Source of the DNA: Lachnospiraceae bacterium
Lineage (GTDB): Bacteria; Bacillota; Clostridia; Lachnospirales; Lachnospiraceae
Reading direction: 5' to 3'
Length of the DNA: 36,861 bases
Assembly: GCA_021205565.1 (NCBI GenBank)
Contig: JAJPXG010000082.1
Span: 1 to 36,861, forward strand
This document shows, piece after piece, positions 1 to 8,568 of this stretch. Numbering within the stretch: position 1 is the first letter of the stretch; every line of letters starts with the position of its first letter. The notes under the pieces were generated by a model that was not told the origin of the DNA, did no database searches, and saw nothing but the letters and a program-made list of their open reading frames with translations. The translations under genes were made by a program, and so were the position numbers.

Positions 1-28
1 TTCATAGTACAGTATTGTATGATCAAAG

Positions 29-745
29 GTGACTACCTTTTGTCGCCCGAATCATTTTATTTATTCATCAGCAAATAACCATGAGCTATGCTACTGCACC
101 AGCCAGTATCCTGATCGGGATTTTGTCTATGGTGGTGTGATTCTCTCCACGGGCGATGTGGGCTATGCCGGCAGACTTCCCAGGGACCGGGTAAATAACA
201 CCGGCACCACCCACGGGAGTATAGAGAAAATCGGGGACGAGTGGTATGTCTTTTACCACCGTCTGACCCATGGCACGGATTACAGCCGTCAAGCCTGTGC
301 TGAAAGAATCGTGATTCTGCCTGATGGCAGCATTCCGCAGGTACAGGTTACCTCCTGCGGCCTTAACGGTGGAGATTTGAACGGCATCGGCAGCTATAAC
401 GCCACCATCTGCTGTCAGCTCACGAATGGAAAAATGCCGCATAATTCCAATGGAAAACACGAAGATATGCCCATAATCAGTCATGAGGGAAAAACCCATT
501 TTGTGCAGGACATGACCGCTGGAACCAAAACGGTCTACAAATACTTTGACTTATCACAAACCCGGCAGCTGACCATTACGGCAAGAGGGGAAGGCAATTT
601 GCTGGTACATGGACAGAGTCAGATCCATGTTGCTTCTTCCAATTGGACAGCATACAGAATTCCGATTTCCGGGGGAGTCCACACGGAATTGATTCTGGAA
701 TCCCTCTCCGGTAGGATGGATATTCTGGAGCTTACTTTTCAGTAA
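29..745 (+). CDS. GH43-family glycosidase, C-terminal fragment
   Basis: The reading frame encodes the C-terminal part of a family 43 glycoside hydrolase. Visible family-type segments are HELCY and YPDRDFVYGG near residues 18-36, HGSIEKIGDEWYVFYHR near residues 63-79, and a SRQACAE stretch. A beta-sandwich-like tail, possibly an accessory carbohydrate-binding region, covers about residues 140-238. GH43 enzymes are usually arabinofuranosidases or xylosidases. The N-terminal half of the five-bladed propeller, with the catalytic Asp, is absent. The frame is closed upstream by TAG (5-7) and TGA (20-22), and GTG at 29 is only the first possible start, with no ribosome binding site. Either the gene is frameshifted near base 20-50 or the edge sequence is faulty. 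It ends 13 bases before the rhamnosidase and would be co-transcribed with it. No signal peptide can be judged. Confidence 0.7.
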   Translation: MTTFCRPNHFIYSSANNHELCYCTSQYPDRDFVYGGVILSTGDVGYAGRLPRDRVNNTGTTHGSIEKIGDEWYVFYHRLTHGTDYSRQACAERIVILPDGSIPQVQVTSCGLNGGDLNGIGSYNATICCQLTNGKMPHNSNGKHEDMPIISHEGKTHFVQDMTAGTKTVYKYFDLSQTRQLTITARGEGNLLVHGQSQIHVASSNWTAYRIPISGGVHTELILESLSGRMDILELTFQ

Positions 746-758
746 AGGAGCTTTTTCT

Positions 759-3305
759 ATGAAGGCGATTCGATTGAGAGCCGAATACTTGAATCATCCC
801 ATTGGGATCGATATGCAACATCCCCGTCTGCAGTGGAACTGCGCAGGCGGTATCCGCCAGACGGCTTATCAGGTGGTTTGTAAAAATGAAAAGGGCATCA
901 CCTGGGACAGCGGCAGAATAAACACAGCTTCCATGCAGGCGGTCTATCCTTATGAGTTGACCAGCCGGGAGCAAATCTGCTGGCAGGTGCGGCTGTGGGA
1001 TGAAAATGACAATCCCGGAGACTTAAGCGAGAGCAGCTTCGAAATGGGGCTGCTGAATTCCACCGATTGGAAAGCGGACTGGATTACCGGCAATTATAAA
1101 GTGAATAAGAAGCAACGTTATCCGGTGGACTGCTTCCGCAAAAAATTTACTGCGCCGGCAGGCTCTGCACGACTGTATATTACCGCCTGCGGCTTATACG
1201 AAGCTGCCATCAACGGTAAAAAAGTGGGTAATTTTGTCATGGCTCCCGGCCATACGGATTATCGCAAGCGGATACAATATCAGACCTACGATGTGACGGA
1301 ACTGCTTGTGCCAGGTGAGAATACCATGGAAGTATGGCTGGCGGATGGGTGGTACCGCGGCTCCTGCGGTGCATGGGGATTGAAAAATCAGTATGGAACA
1401 GAAACAAAGGTGATTGCCGAGCTGGAGGTCGACGGAAAAGCGGTTCTTTGTACGGACGGAACCTGGGACTGGAGCAACGATGGCCCCATTATGTTTGCGG
1501 ATAACAAGGACGGCGAGGTTTATGACGCACGCAAAACTCCCACTTACAGCGGGAGGGCGAAAAAGGCGACGCATAATGTTGTCCCGACCGCGTCGAATAA
1601 TGTGCCGGTGGTGGAGCGGGAGCATTTTTCTCCAACGGTAATCACAACTCCCGGAGGGAAAACAGTGCTGGATTTCGGACAGAATATTGCAGGCTATATT
1701 GCGTTTTCCCTGGAAGCAAAGGAAGGACAGAGGGCATTCCTGCGTTTTGGTGAGATTTTAGGCAGCGACGGGGAATTTACCCAGCATAATTTTCAATGCT
1801 CCAATAAACATATCACGACGCCGCTGCAGCAGATCGAATACACCTGTAAGGAAGGGGAAAACCATTACAAAACACGGTTTGCAGTGTTCGGTTTCCGGTA
1901 TGCTCTGCTGGAAACGGAGGCTGTCTGGAAGCCGGAGGACTTTACAGCCATAGCGATATATTCCAACCTGGAACAGACGGGCTTTTTTACCAGCTCCAAT
2001 CCGCTGTTGAACCAGTTTGTGCAGAACACGATATGGTCCGCCAAGGGCAATTCTCTGGATGTGCCCACTGACTGCCCCACCAGAGAGCGGCACGGCTGGA
2101 CCGGCGACTCTCAGATTTTCTTCGGTACGGCCAGCTATCTGTTTGACTATGCCGCCTTTGCGCAGAAGCATTTGCGTGATATTTTCGACTGGCAGAAGAA
2201 AGACGGCAACCTTCCGCAGATTGTCCCGGAGGGCGGCGTGGACAGCTATATGGTCACCATGAACGGTTCTCCCGGCTGGTCGGACATCGGCATTCTCCTG
2301 CCTTATCGCTTTTGGAAAAAATACGGCGACCGCAGGATTCTGGAGCAGTATTACGAAGGCATGAAAAAATATGCCGCTTTCCTGCGCCGCCGCTGCGGGA
2401 AAATCACGCCGTTGTCAAAGCCACTGGGACTGCATGGGGAGGATCGCAAATACGCGGTCAACTGCGGCCAGTCTTACGGCGAATGGGCGGAGCCCGCGGA
2501 TGTATTTCCCAATAAATGGACGGACATGATTTTGCCGCATCCGGAGGTTTCCACCGCGTATACCGCTTACTGTTTCCGGCTTTTTGCCGAGATGGCGCAG
2601 GAAATGGGAGAGGATGACATGGCCCGGGAATATAAAGAGCTTTCCGAAAAAGTAAAACTTTCCTATCAGGCTATGCGCCGCCTGCCGGAATTTTCGCTGG
2701 ATACGGACAGACAGGCCATGCTGGTGCGGCCGTTTGCCATGGATCTTTTGGATGAGGAGCAGACCGCTTATGCCGGAAAAAGGCTTCTGACTGTGTTGGA
2801 GCATTATGGCTGGAGGCTGGGTACGGGCTTTTTATCCACGCCGCTGATCCTGGATGTGCTGACACAGATTGACCCTAAGGCCGCCTATCAGCTTTTGGAA
2901 AATGAAGAAATGCCGGGATGGCTGTATATGGCGAAATCCGGCGCCACGACGGTGTGGGAGAACTGGGAAGGTGACGCGGACCAAAAGGGGCTGGGTTCCA
3001 TGAACCATTATTCCAAGGGCGCCGTCTGTGAATGGCTTTTTTCAACCATGTGCGGCATCCGGATTGCGGGAGAAAATCGTTTTCTCATCGCGCCCGTACC
3101 AGGCGGCAGCTTTACCTGCGCGAAGGCTCGTTACCAGAGTGTCTACGGTATGGTGGAGAGCGGATGGGAACGGAAAAATGGCAGAACGGTATTTCACATT
3201 ACAGTCCCGGCAAACTGCCAGGCTAAGATTGTTCTGCCTGACGGACGCAGTAAGACAGTCCTGGCCGGAAGCTGGGTCTATGAGTGTAAGGATAAGGAGA
3301 CTTGA
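759..3305 (+). CDS. alpha-L-rhamnosidase (GH78), first copy
   Basis: An 848-residue glycoside hydrolase family 78 enzyme, expected to release terminal alpha-L-rhamnose by inversion. N-terminal beta-sandwich regions (about 1-330) precede an (alpha/alpha)6 barrel. The family signature DVPTDCPTRERHGWTGD lies at about 434-450. By homology to characterised GH78 enzymes, D438, E443 and D450 are the conserved acidic residues, with E443 the probable general acid. E734 in TTVWENWEGD is the probable base. No signal peptide is present, so the enzyme should be cytoplasmic. The start at 759 has AAGGAG eight bases upstream. It sits 13 bases after the GH43 fragment and 9 bases before a GH3 gene, so it is operonic. 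A second GH78 occurs at 10880, with different flanking sequence and low overall similarity. The exact substrate (flavonoid glycoside, saponin or pectin oligosaccharide) cannot be read from the sequence. Confidence 0.93.
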   Translation: MKAIRLRAEYLNHPIGIDMQHPRLQWNCAGGIRQTAYQVVCKNEKGITWDSGRINTASMQAVYPYELTSREQICWQVRLWDENDNPGDLSESSFEMGLLNSTDWKADWITGNYKVNKKQRYPVDCFRKKFTAPAGSARLYITACGLYEAAINGKKVGNFVMAPGHTDYRKRIQYQTYDVTELLVPGENTMEVWLADGWYRGSCGAWGLKNQYGTETKVIAELEVDGKAVLCTDGTWDWSNDGPIMFADNKDGEVYDARKTPTYSGRAKKATHNVVPTASNNVPVVEREHFSPTVITTPGGKTVLDFGQNIAGYIAFSLEAKEGQRAFLRFGEILGSDGEFTQHNFQCSNKHITTPLQQIEYTCKEGENHYKTRFAVFGFRYALLETEAVWKPEDFTAIAIYSNLEQTGFFTSSNPLLNQFVQNTIWSAKGNSLDVPTDCPTRERHGWTGDSQIFFGTASYLFDYAAFAQKHLRDIFDWQKKDGNLPQIVPEGGVDSYMVTMNGSPGWSDIGILLPYRFWKKYGDRRILEQYYEGMKKYAAFLRRRCGKITPLSKPLGLHGEDRKYAVNCGQSYGEWAEPADVFPNKWTDMILPHPEVSTAYTAYCFRLFAEMAQEMGEDDMAREYKELSEKVKLSYQAMRRLPEFSLDTDRQAMLVRPFAMDLLDEEQTAYAGKRLLTVLEHYGWRLGTGFLSTPLILDVLTQIDPKAAYQLLENEEMPGWLYMAKSGATTVWENWEGDADQKGLGSMNHYSKGAVCEWLFSTMCGIRIAGENRFLIAPVPGGSFTCAKARYQSVYGMVESGWERKNGRTVFHITVPANCQAKIVLPDGRSKTVLAGSWVYECKDKET

Positions 3306-3314
3306 GGGCTGGGT

Positions 3315-5714
3315 ATGAGTGACAGAATGAAAGTTAATGAATCTGAGAGTAAGAAATCCCTGCACGATGCGGGGTACGTGATGGATGCAGATCTGGCTGA
3401 CAATATCCTGAAAAAAATGACCCTGGAGGATAAAATTGCGCTGTGCAGCGGCGCAAATTTCTGGCAGACCAAGGCGATGGAAAAATATGGCATTCCTGAC
3501 ATGTTTATGTGCGACGGCCCTCACGGCCTGCGTAAGCAGGAAAATGCCGCTGATATGCTGGGGGTCAATGAGTCCCTCCCTGCCACCTGCTTTCCAACGG
3601 CAGTGACCACCGGGGCAAGCTGGGATGTATCTCTTATGGAACGGGTCGGCCGGGCCATTGGCGCCGAGGCGGCAGCCTGCGATGTGGGTCTGGTGCTGGG
3701 GCCGGGAGCCAATATCAAGCGGGACCCGAAGTGCGGGCGCAATTTTGAATATTTCAGTGAGGATCCGTATGTGACCGGCAAAATGGCGGCCGGGATGATT
3801 CGCGGCCTGCAAAAAAATGGTACGTCGGCCAGTCTGAAGCACTTCGCCTGTAACCAGCAGGAATTTTCCCGCTTCAATTCCGACAGCGTTCTGGATGAGC
3901 GGACCCTGCGGGAAATCTACCTGACGGGCTTCGAAATCGCGGTAAAGGAAGGAAAGTCCAATACGGTGATGTGCGCTTATCCGAAAATCAATGGTGTTCA
4001 TTGCAGCGATTCCAGAGAATTGCTGACGGACATCCTGCGCGCGGAATGGGGCTTTGACGGCATGGTGGTGACGGACTGGGGCGCCATGAATGACCGTATC
4101 GAGGGCTTTCGCGCGGGCTGTGATCTGAATATGCCCGGCGGCAGCGAATACATGGAAAAAGAAGTGCTGGCGGCCGTGCAGGCCGGGACGCTTTCAGAAT
4201 CGGCGGTGGATGACAGCGCCCGCCGTGTACTGAAGCTGGTCCTGCAGGCAGCAGACCGCAAAGCGGGAAGCTTTGACCGGGAAGCGCACCACGCGCTGGC
4301 CCGGGAGGCGGCGGAGCAGGGTGCGGTATTATTGAAAAATGAGGACAGTATTCTTCCACTAAAGAAAACGCAGAAAATTGCCCTGATCGGGGATATGGCG
4401 AAGCACCCAAGGTACCAGGGAGCCGGTTCCTCCCATATCAATCCTTTCCGGGTGGTGTCGGTGACGGACGCCATGCCTGACTGCGTTTATGTGACAGGCT
4501 GCGATGAACAGGGAAATACAGATGACTCCATGATTGCTGAAGCTACAGCGGCAGCAAAGGCAGCGGAGATAGCAGTGGTATTCGTCGGGCTTCCGGGACA
4601 CTATGAATCGGAGGGCTTTGACCGGGATCACCTTACCATGCCAGACGGACATCTGCGGCTGATCGAAGCGGTGACAGAGGCCAATCCGAATACTGTGGTG
4701 GTGCTTACCTGCGGCTGTGTGGTGGAATGTCCCTGGGCGGACAGCGTGAAGGCGATTCTCTACATGGGTCTGCCCGGCCAGGCTGGAGGAGAGGCCATCG
4801 CCAATTTGCTGTACGGCAGGGTGAATCCCAGCGGGAAGCTGACGGAAAGCTGGCCTTTTACATACGCCGACTGTCCCACGTCCGGCTGTTATGGAACCAA
4901 AGACGCCCAGTACCGGGAGGGCATTTATGTGGGCTACCGCTATTATGAAAAGGCGGGTGTAAATGTGCGCTGGCCGTTTGGCTACGGCTTATCCTATACT
5001 GCTTTTGACTATTCAGATCTGCGGATGGAGGACGACAGAGTGACAGTCACCGTCACGAACATCGGCCATGCTGCGGGCACTGAGGTGGTACAGCTTTATA
5101 TTGCGCCTCATACGGCGGGACTGCACCGCCCGGTCAGAGAGCTGAAGGGCTTTCAGAAGATATTTCTGAAACCACAGGAATCCGCCACAGTCAGCTTTAC
5201 ATTGGATGACCGCAGCTTCGCGGTCTGGGATAACGGGTGGAAGGTCCCCGCGGGCAGCTACGATATTTTGGTGGGCGGCTTATGTGTATCCATCCATAAG
5301 GAAGGCGCGAACCTTCCTGCTCCTGAATGGCAGCCGGGTTCCTGGTATGAAAAGCCCCAGGGGACACCGACGCAGGCCGAATGGGAGCGGATGCTGGGCA
5401 GAAAGTATACGGAAACTGTTCCGGCCAAAGGCAGCTTCACCATGGACAACTCCGTGATGGAGATGAAGGATCACAGCCTGATCATGAACATCATGTACAA
5501 AGCGGTAGAATCAACCGTGGCAAAGGGCTTTGACGGGAAAAAGGATTATTCCAACCCGGAATTCCGCATGATGATGGCCTCCTCCGTGGGAGGCCCTTTG
5601 CGGGGTATGCAGATATCCGGCGGCATCAGGGGCGGTTTGTTTCAGGGGCTTTTGTATATGGCGAACGGGCATTTCCTTCGGGGGATCCGGACTATGATTA
5701 CAGGGAAGGAATAA
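3315..5714 (+). CDS. beta-glucosidase-type GH3 glycoside hydrolase, first copy
   Basis: A 799-residue family 3 glycoside hydrolase with an N-terminal barrel, an alpha/beta sandwich and a C-terminal fibronectin-III-like domain. The retaining nucleophile is D254 in VVTDWGAMND; the probable acid/base is E433 in ESEGFDRDHL. Substrate-site blocks CDGPHGLRKQ, KHFACNQQE and DERTLREIY are intact. GH3 enzymes of this arrangement are usually beta-glucosidases, but xylosidase or arabinosidase activity cannot be excluded. There is no signal peptide, so it should act inside the cell. It lies 9 bases behind the rhamnosidase. Removing rhamnose and then glucose is the usual order for rutinoside or neohesperidoside-type sugars. 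The start at 3315 follows GAGG; ATG 3327 is an alternative. A C-terminal tail of about 100 residues follows the fibronectin-like domain, and a related tail ends the second GH3. Confidence 0.92.
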   Translation: MSDRMKVNESESKKSLHDAGYVMDADLADNILKKMTLEDKIALCSGANFWQTKAMEKYGIPDMFMCDGPHGLRKQENAADMLGVNESLPATCFPTAVTTGASWDVSLMERVGRAIGAEAAACDVGLVLGPGANIKRDPKCGRNFEYFSEDPYVTGKMAAGMIRGLQKNGTSASLKHFACNQQEFSRFNSDSVLDERTLREIYLTGFEIAVKEGKSNTVMCAYPKINGVHCSDSRELLTDILRAEWGFDGMVVTDWGAMNDRIEGFRAGCDLNMPGGSEYMEKEVLAAVQAGTLSESAVDDSARRVLKLVLQAADRKAGSFDREAHHALAREAAEQGAVLLKNEDSILPLKKTQKIALIGDMAKHPRYQGAGSSHINPFRVVSVTDAMPDCVYVTGCDEQGNTDDSMIAEATAAAKAAEIAVVFVGLPGHYESEGFDRDHLTMPDGHLRLIEAVTEANPNTVVVLTCGCVVECPWADSVKAILYMGLPGQAGGEAIANLLYGRVNPSGKLTESWPFTYADCPTSGCYGTKDAQYREGIYVGYRYYEKAGVNVRWPFGYGLSYTAFDYSDLRMEDDRVTVTVTNIGHAAGTEVVQLYIAPHTAGLHRPVRELKGFQKIFLKPQESATVSFTLDDRSFAVWDNGWKVPAGSYDILVGGLCVSIHKEGANLPAPEWQPGSWYEKPQGTPTQAEWERMLGRKYTETVPAKGSFTMDNSVMEMKDHSLIMNIMYKAVESTVAKGFDGKKDYSNPEFRMMMASSVGGPLRGMQISGGIRGGLFQGLLYMANGHFLRGIRTMITGKE

Positions 5715-5742
5715 ATTTACAAAATGAAACCTGAAATTACAA
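5711..5742 (+). promoter_or_regulatory. Candidate AraC-type paired half-sites upstream of the esterase gene
   Basis: ATAAATTTACAA (5711-5722, overlapping the GH3 stop codon) and CTGAAATTACAA (5731-5742) match at 9 of 12 positions and are spaced exactly 20 bp. The second copy is identical to the two copies at 6861 and 6881. Paired direct half-sites about two helical turns apart are typical of AraC-family regulators, and one is encoded at 13628-14845. Assignment to that regulator is inference. Confidence 0.5.
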
Positions 5743-5770
5743 TACACCATTTCTCAGATGGTGTATTTTG
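5741..5770 (+). terminator. Hairpin with short T-run between GH3 and esterase
   Basis: AATACACCAT (5741-5750) and ATGGTGTATT (5758-5767) form a perfect 10-bp stem with a 7-base loop, followed by TTTTG. It may partly terminate the upstream operon or act as an mRNA-processing hairpin. The short T-run makes it a weak terminator. It overlaps the end of the adjacent AraC-type half-site. Confidence 0.45.
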
Positions 5771-5802
5771 TATACAGTAAAAAGCGAAGGAGGAACTACA
5801 AA

Positions 5803-6789
5803 ATGAGCAATATCTATACAATCTGGGAAGAGGGAGAATATCAGTATGAGGGAGCGTTTGGATTTACGCCAAATCTCCATACATATTTACATGAAGATGA
5901 TCAGACAAGGCCGGCAATGATTGTCATTCCCGGCGGCGGATATCGTGTGGTATCCCCGACGGAAGGGGAGATTGTGGCGAAGAAATTTTATGAGGCCGGT
6001 TATCAGTGCTTTGTGCTGACGTATACGACTAACCTGATCGGCATGGAGCCGTTGAAGCTCCAACCGTTCCATGATTTGTCACGCGCGGTTCGGTTTGTGC
6101 GCGCCAACAGGGAGAAATTCGGCATATCGGAGGAAATGTACCTCTGTGGGTTTTCCGCGGGCGCGCATCTTGCCGGGACACTTGCGGTTCACTGGCAGGA
6201 TGTGGAGGATATGAATGCGAAGTATCAGCCGGTTTCGAATCGACCCACAGGGGTAATTCTTTCCTACCCGGTTATTACGACAGATAAACAGCTGGCCCAC
6301 GGGGATTCGTTTATTGCACTATGCGGAGAGAATGCGGCGCAGGAGGAGCTTTCTTATTTTTCACTGGAGAAGCAGGTGTCAGATCAGACTCCGCCGATGT
6401 TTCTGTGGCAGACGGTCAGCGATGAATTGGTCCCTGTGGAAAACAGTATGCTGATGGCAAAGGCATTAAAGGATGCAGGAATACCGTTTGAATACCACCT
6501 CTTCCCGAGAGGCGCGCACGGGCTTTCCCTTTCTGATGAAGTGTGGGAAACAGGAGATCTGGGAGAGCCGTATACGATGGAGCAGACATTAAACATCATC
6601 CATGCGGTAAAGAGCGGAGCGCTGCCGCTGCCGGATGAAGCGAAGGAGCAGCTGCTTGCTGCTTTCGCATATATGGATCCGGAAAATTATGATCCGGACA
6701 GTCCGAGACCGGCATCCGGGACGGCGGTCAAAGAAGTGGCGGTCTGGCCGGAGCTTGCGGTCAGCTGGATGAAGGCACAGGAGAGATGA
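5803..6789 (+). CDS. alpha/beta-hydrolase, probable carbohydrate acetylesterase
   Basis: A 328-residue alpha/beta-hydrolase of the esterase type often found with plant-glycan enzymes. The probable triad is S118 in GFSAGAHLAG, D207 in SDELVP and H239 in GAHGLSL. The oxyanion motif IPGGGYR lies near residue 45. It probably removes acetyl or acyl groups from imported glycosides; the leaving group is unknown. The start is set at 5803 because AAGGAGG (5787-5793) lies upstream at proper spacing. The longer frame from 5758 would begin inside a hairpin. There is no signal peptide, so it should be cytoplasmic. It follows the GH3 gene after 88 bases holding AraC-type half-sites. The next gene, a symporter, is preceded by its own regulated promoter. 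Confidence 0.85.
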   Translation: MSNIYTIWEEGEYQYEGAFGFTPNLHTYLHEDDQTRPAMIVIPGGGYRVVSPTEGEIVAKKFYEAGYQCFVLTYTTNLIGMEPLKLQPFHDLSRAVRFVRANREKFGISEEMYLCGFSAGAHLAGTLAVHWQDVEDMNAKYQPVSNRPTGVILSYPVITTDKQLAHGDSFIALCGENAAQEELSYFSLEKQVSDQTPPMFLWQTVSDELVPVENSMLMAKALKDAGIPFEYHLFPRGAHGLSLSDEVWETGDLGEPYTMEQTLNIIHAVKSGALPLPDEAKEQLLAAFAYMDPENYDPDSPRPASGTAVKEVAVWPELAVSWMKAQER

Positions 6790-6860
6790 GAACGATAGAC
6801 TTCTTTTTATTTCACTTTTTTGTAAAAGACAATACCTGATAAAAGTATTGTAAATGTTCT

Positions 6861-6930
6861 CTGAAATTACAAAAATTCATCTGAAATTACAATAAAATCA
6901 AAATGCCCTGTGCTATCTTTGTATCATAAT
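6861..6930 (+). promoter_or_regulatory. AraC-type direct repeats and promoter of the symporter gene
   Basis: Two identical 12-mers, CTGAAATTACAA, lie at 6861-6872 and 6881-6892, exactly 20 bp apart. A -10 candidate CATAAT lies at 6925-6930. The matching -35 position (about 6902-6907, AATGCC) is far from consensus. A weak -35 immediately downstream of paired half-sites is the layout of an activator-dependent promoter. The repeats are seen directly; their use by the AraC-family protein is inferred. Confidence 0.6.
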
Positions 6931-6968
6931 AAAGAGAGCTCATGAAGGAGCAAAGAAGGAGGCTACAT

Positions 6969-8375
6969 ATGGCAAAGAAACCACTGGGAAAGGACAAATT
7001 TGGCGTGCAGAAGGTCATGCGCGTCAGTGATTACTTTGGTGACTGTACAGGACAGTTCGCATTGAACGCGATCTCCGGTCTGGTTGGTCAGCTGACGTAC
7101 TTTTACACAGACAAGGTGTATATGGCTCCGGCGGCTGTTGCAACGGTACTGTTGATTGTGAAGATTATTGATGCATTCACCGATCTGATTATGGGCAACA
7201 TCATTGACCACACAAAGCCTGGTAAGGAGAAATACCGCCCATGGATGCTGAAGGCGGGTATTCCGGCAGGTATTGTGGTGGTACTGATATTCTGTGTACC
7301 GAATACAGTCAGCAGTGTACAGATTATCTACACATTGATTACAAACATTCTGCTTTCCGCAGTATTCTACACAGCAATGGCGGTTCCGTATACGTCTCTT
7401 ATGACGGTTCGCACGAACAGCCAGGAAGAACGCGGTAATATGGGTATCTGGAGATCCGCTTCCGGTTACGTGGCTGGTTTTGTTCTGGCGATCTGCATTA
7501 TTCCGATCACGAACGCACTTGGCGGAACACAGAGCGCCTGGATTAAATTCGGCTTTGTCCTGGGCATTATCATTATTCTTGCTGCGCTGATCTGTTATCT
7601 GACAAGCCGTGAGACCGCGACGGAATCCGGCACAGAGGTAAGACCCGAGGATATTAAGGAAGAGGATCCGGTTCCCTTCAAGGATGCAGTTAAAAAGCTG
7701 TTCCACAACAAGTACTGGGTGATCGTTCTCGTGGTGAACCTGATGTCATGTATCCTTTATGCATTGACATCAGCCTCCGGAACTTATTACTGCAAGTGGA
7801 TTTTCGGCAATGATAACCTGGTTAGTGTGCTTGGTGCTGTTGGCCTTATTCCGACCCTGCTTGGATTTATCCTGGTTGGCCCGATGATTAAGCACCTTGG
7901 CGTTGTGAAGACATTGAATGTAAGCTTTACGGCGGGAGTCATTGGCAACCTGCTTCTGCTTTTTACAAGGAATAATTTCACCTGCTACATGATATTTGGA
8001 TGCATTAACACCTTCGCAACGATACCGATGATGTGCCTGGTTGGAACCATGACAGCTATGAGTATTGATTACAATGAGTATAAATATGGAAAGCGAATGG
8101 TAGCATCTTCCAACGCTGCATCAAGCTTCGGCGGCAAGGTCGGAAGCGGTGTTGGTTCGGCGGCAATCGGATGGATTCTGGCACTGGTTGGTTATGACGC
8201 ATCGCTTGAGGTGGCTACAGCCGCTACGAAGACGGCTATTTATGGATTTAGTATTGTTCTGCCGCTTGTTATGTTCATTATCATGCTTGTACTGGTAAGC
8301 CAGTTTGATCTGGAGAAGAGACTTCCGGCCATGAAGGAAGAAATCGCGGCAAGAGAGGCCGCAGAGCAGAAGTAA
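6969..8375 (+). CDS. GPH-family sugar:cation symporter (MelB-like)
   Basis: A 468-residue membrane protein of the glycoside-pentoside-hexuronide:cation symporter family, part of the major facilitator superfamily. The family signature DAFTDLIMGNIIDHT, followed by KYRPWML, lies at about residues 60-90. About 12 hydrophobic helices are spread over the whole length. Such carriers import glycosides, oligosaccharides or uronides with H+ or Na+. It is the only transporter in the locus and lies between signal-less hydrolases, so it probably imports their substrate intact. Start 6969 is chosen because AAGAAGGAGG lies directly upstream; the in-frame ATG at 6942 would place that ribosome binding site inside the gene. 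Transcription likely begins at the regulated promoter near 6930. An intrinsic terminator follows at 8478. Confidence 0.9.
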   Translation: MAKKPLGKDKFGVQKVMRVSDYFGDCTGQFALNAISGLVGQLTYFYTDKVYMAPAAVATVLLIVKIIDAFTDLIMGNIIDHTKPGKEKYRPWMLKAGIPAGIVVVLIFCVPNTVSSVQIIYTLITNILLSAVFYTAMAVPYTSLMTVRTNSQEERGNMGIWRSASGYVAGFVLAICIIPITNALGGTQSAWIKFGFVLGIIIILAALICYLTSRETATESGTEVRPEDIKEEDPVPFKDAVKKLFHNKYWVIVLVVNLMSCILYALTSASGTYYCKWIFGNDNLVSVLGAVGLIPTLLGFILVGPMIKHLGVVKTLNVSFTAGVIGNLLLLFTRNNFTCYMIFGCINTFATIPMMCLVGTMTAMSIDYNEYKYGKRMVASSNAASSFGGKVGSGVGSAAIGWILALVGYDASLEVATAATKTAIYGFSIVLPLVMFIIMLVLVSQFDLEKRLPAMKEEIAAREAAEQK

Positions 8376-8477
8376 GAAAACGGTAAGCGAATGATGCAAC
8401 CGGGCTTCAGTCAATGAGCCTGGACAGTCAGGAAAATGACTGCGTCGAAGTAAGAGACTGGGAGTTGAAGCATAACG

Positions 8478-8514
8478 GAGGTCTCCCTGTCAGAGGATGG
8501 GGAGGCCTCTTTTT
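8478..8514 (+). terminator. Intrinsic terminator after the symporter gene
   Basis: GAGGTCTCCC (8478-8487) pairs with GGGAGGCCTC (8500-8509), a 10-bp stem with one G-U pair and a 12-base loop, followed by TTTTT (8510-8514). It lies inside a co-directional gene string with no convincing promoter before the next gene, so it may only lower downstream expression. Confidence 0.8.
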
Positions 8515-8516
8515 AC

Positions 8517-8537
8517 CAGAGATGAAATACATCTCTG
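8517..8537 (+). repeat. Perfect inverted repeat upstream of the second GH3
   Basis: CAGAGATG (8517-8524), AAATA, CATCTCTG (8530-8537): perfect 8-bp arms 31 bases before the GH3 start. It directly follows the terminator. It could be an operator or an mRNA 5' hairpin formed by read-through or processing; the sequence does not decide. Confidence 0.5.
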
Positions 8538-8568
8538 ATAGAAAATCAGGAAGAGAGATAAGCATCAT

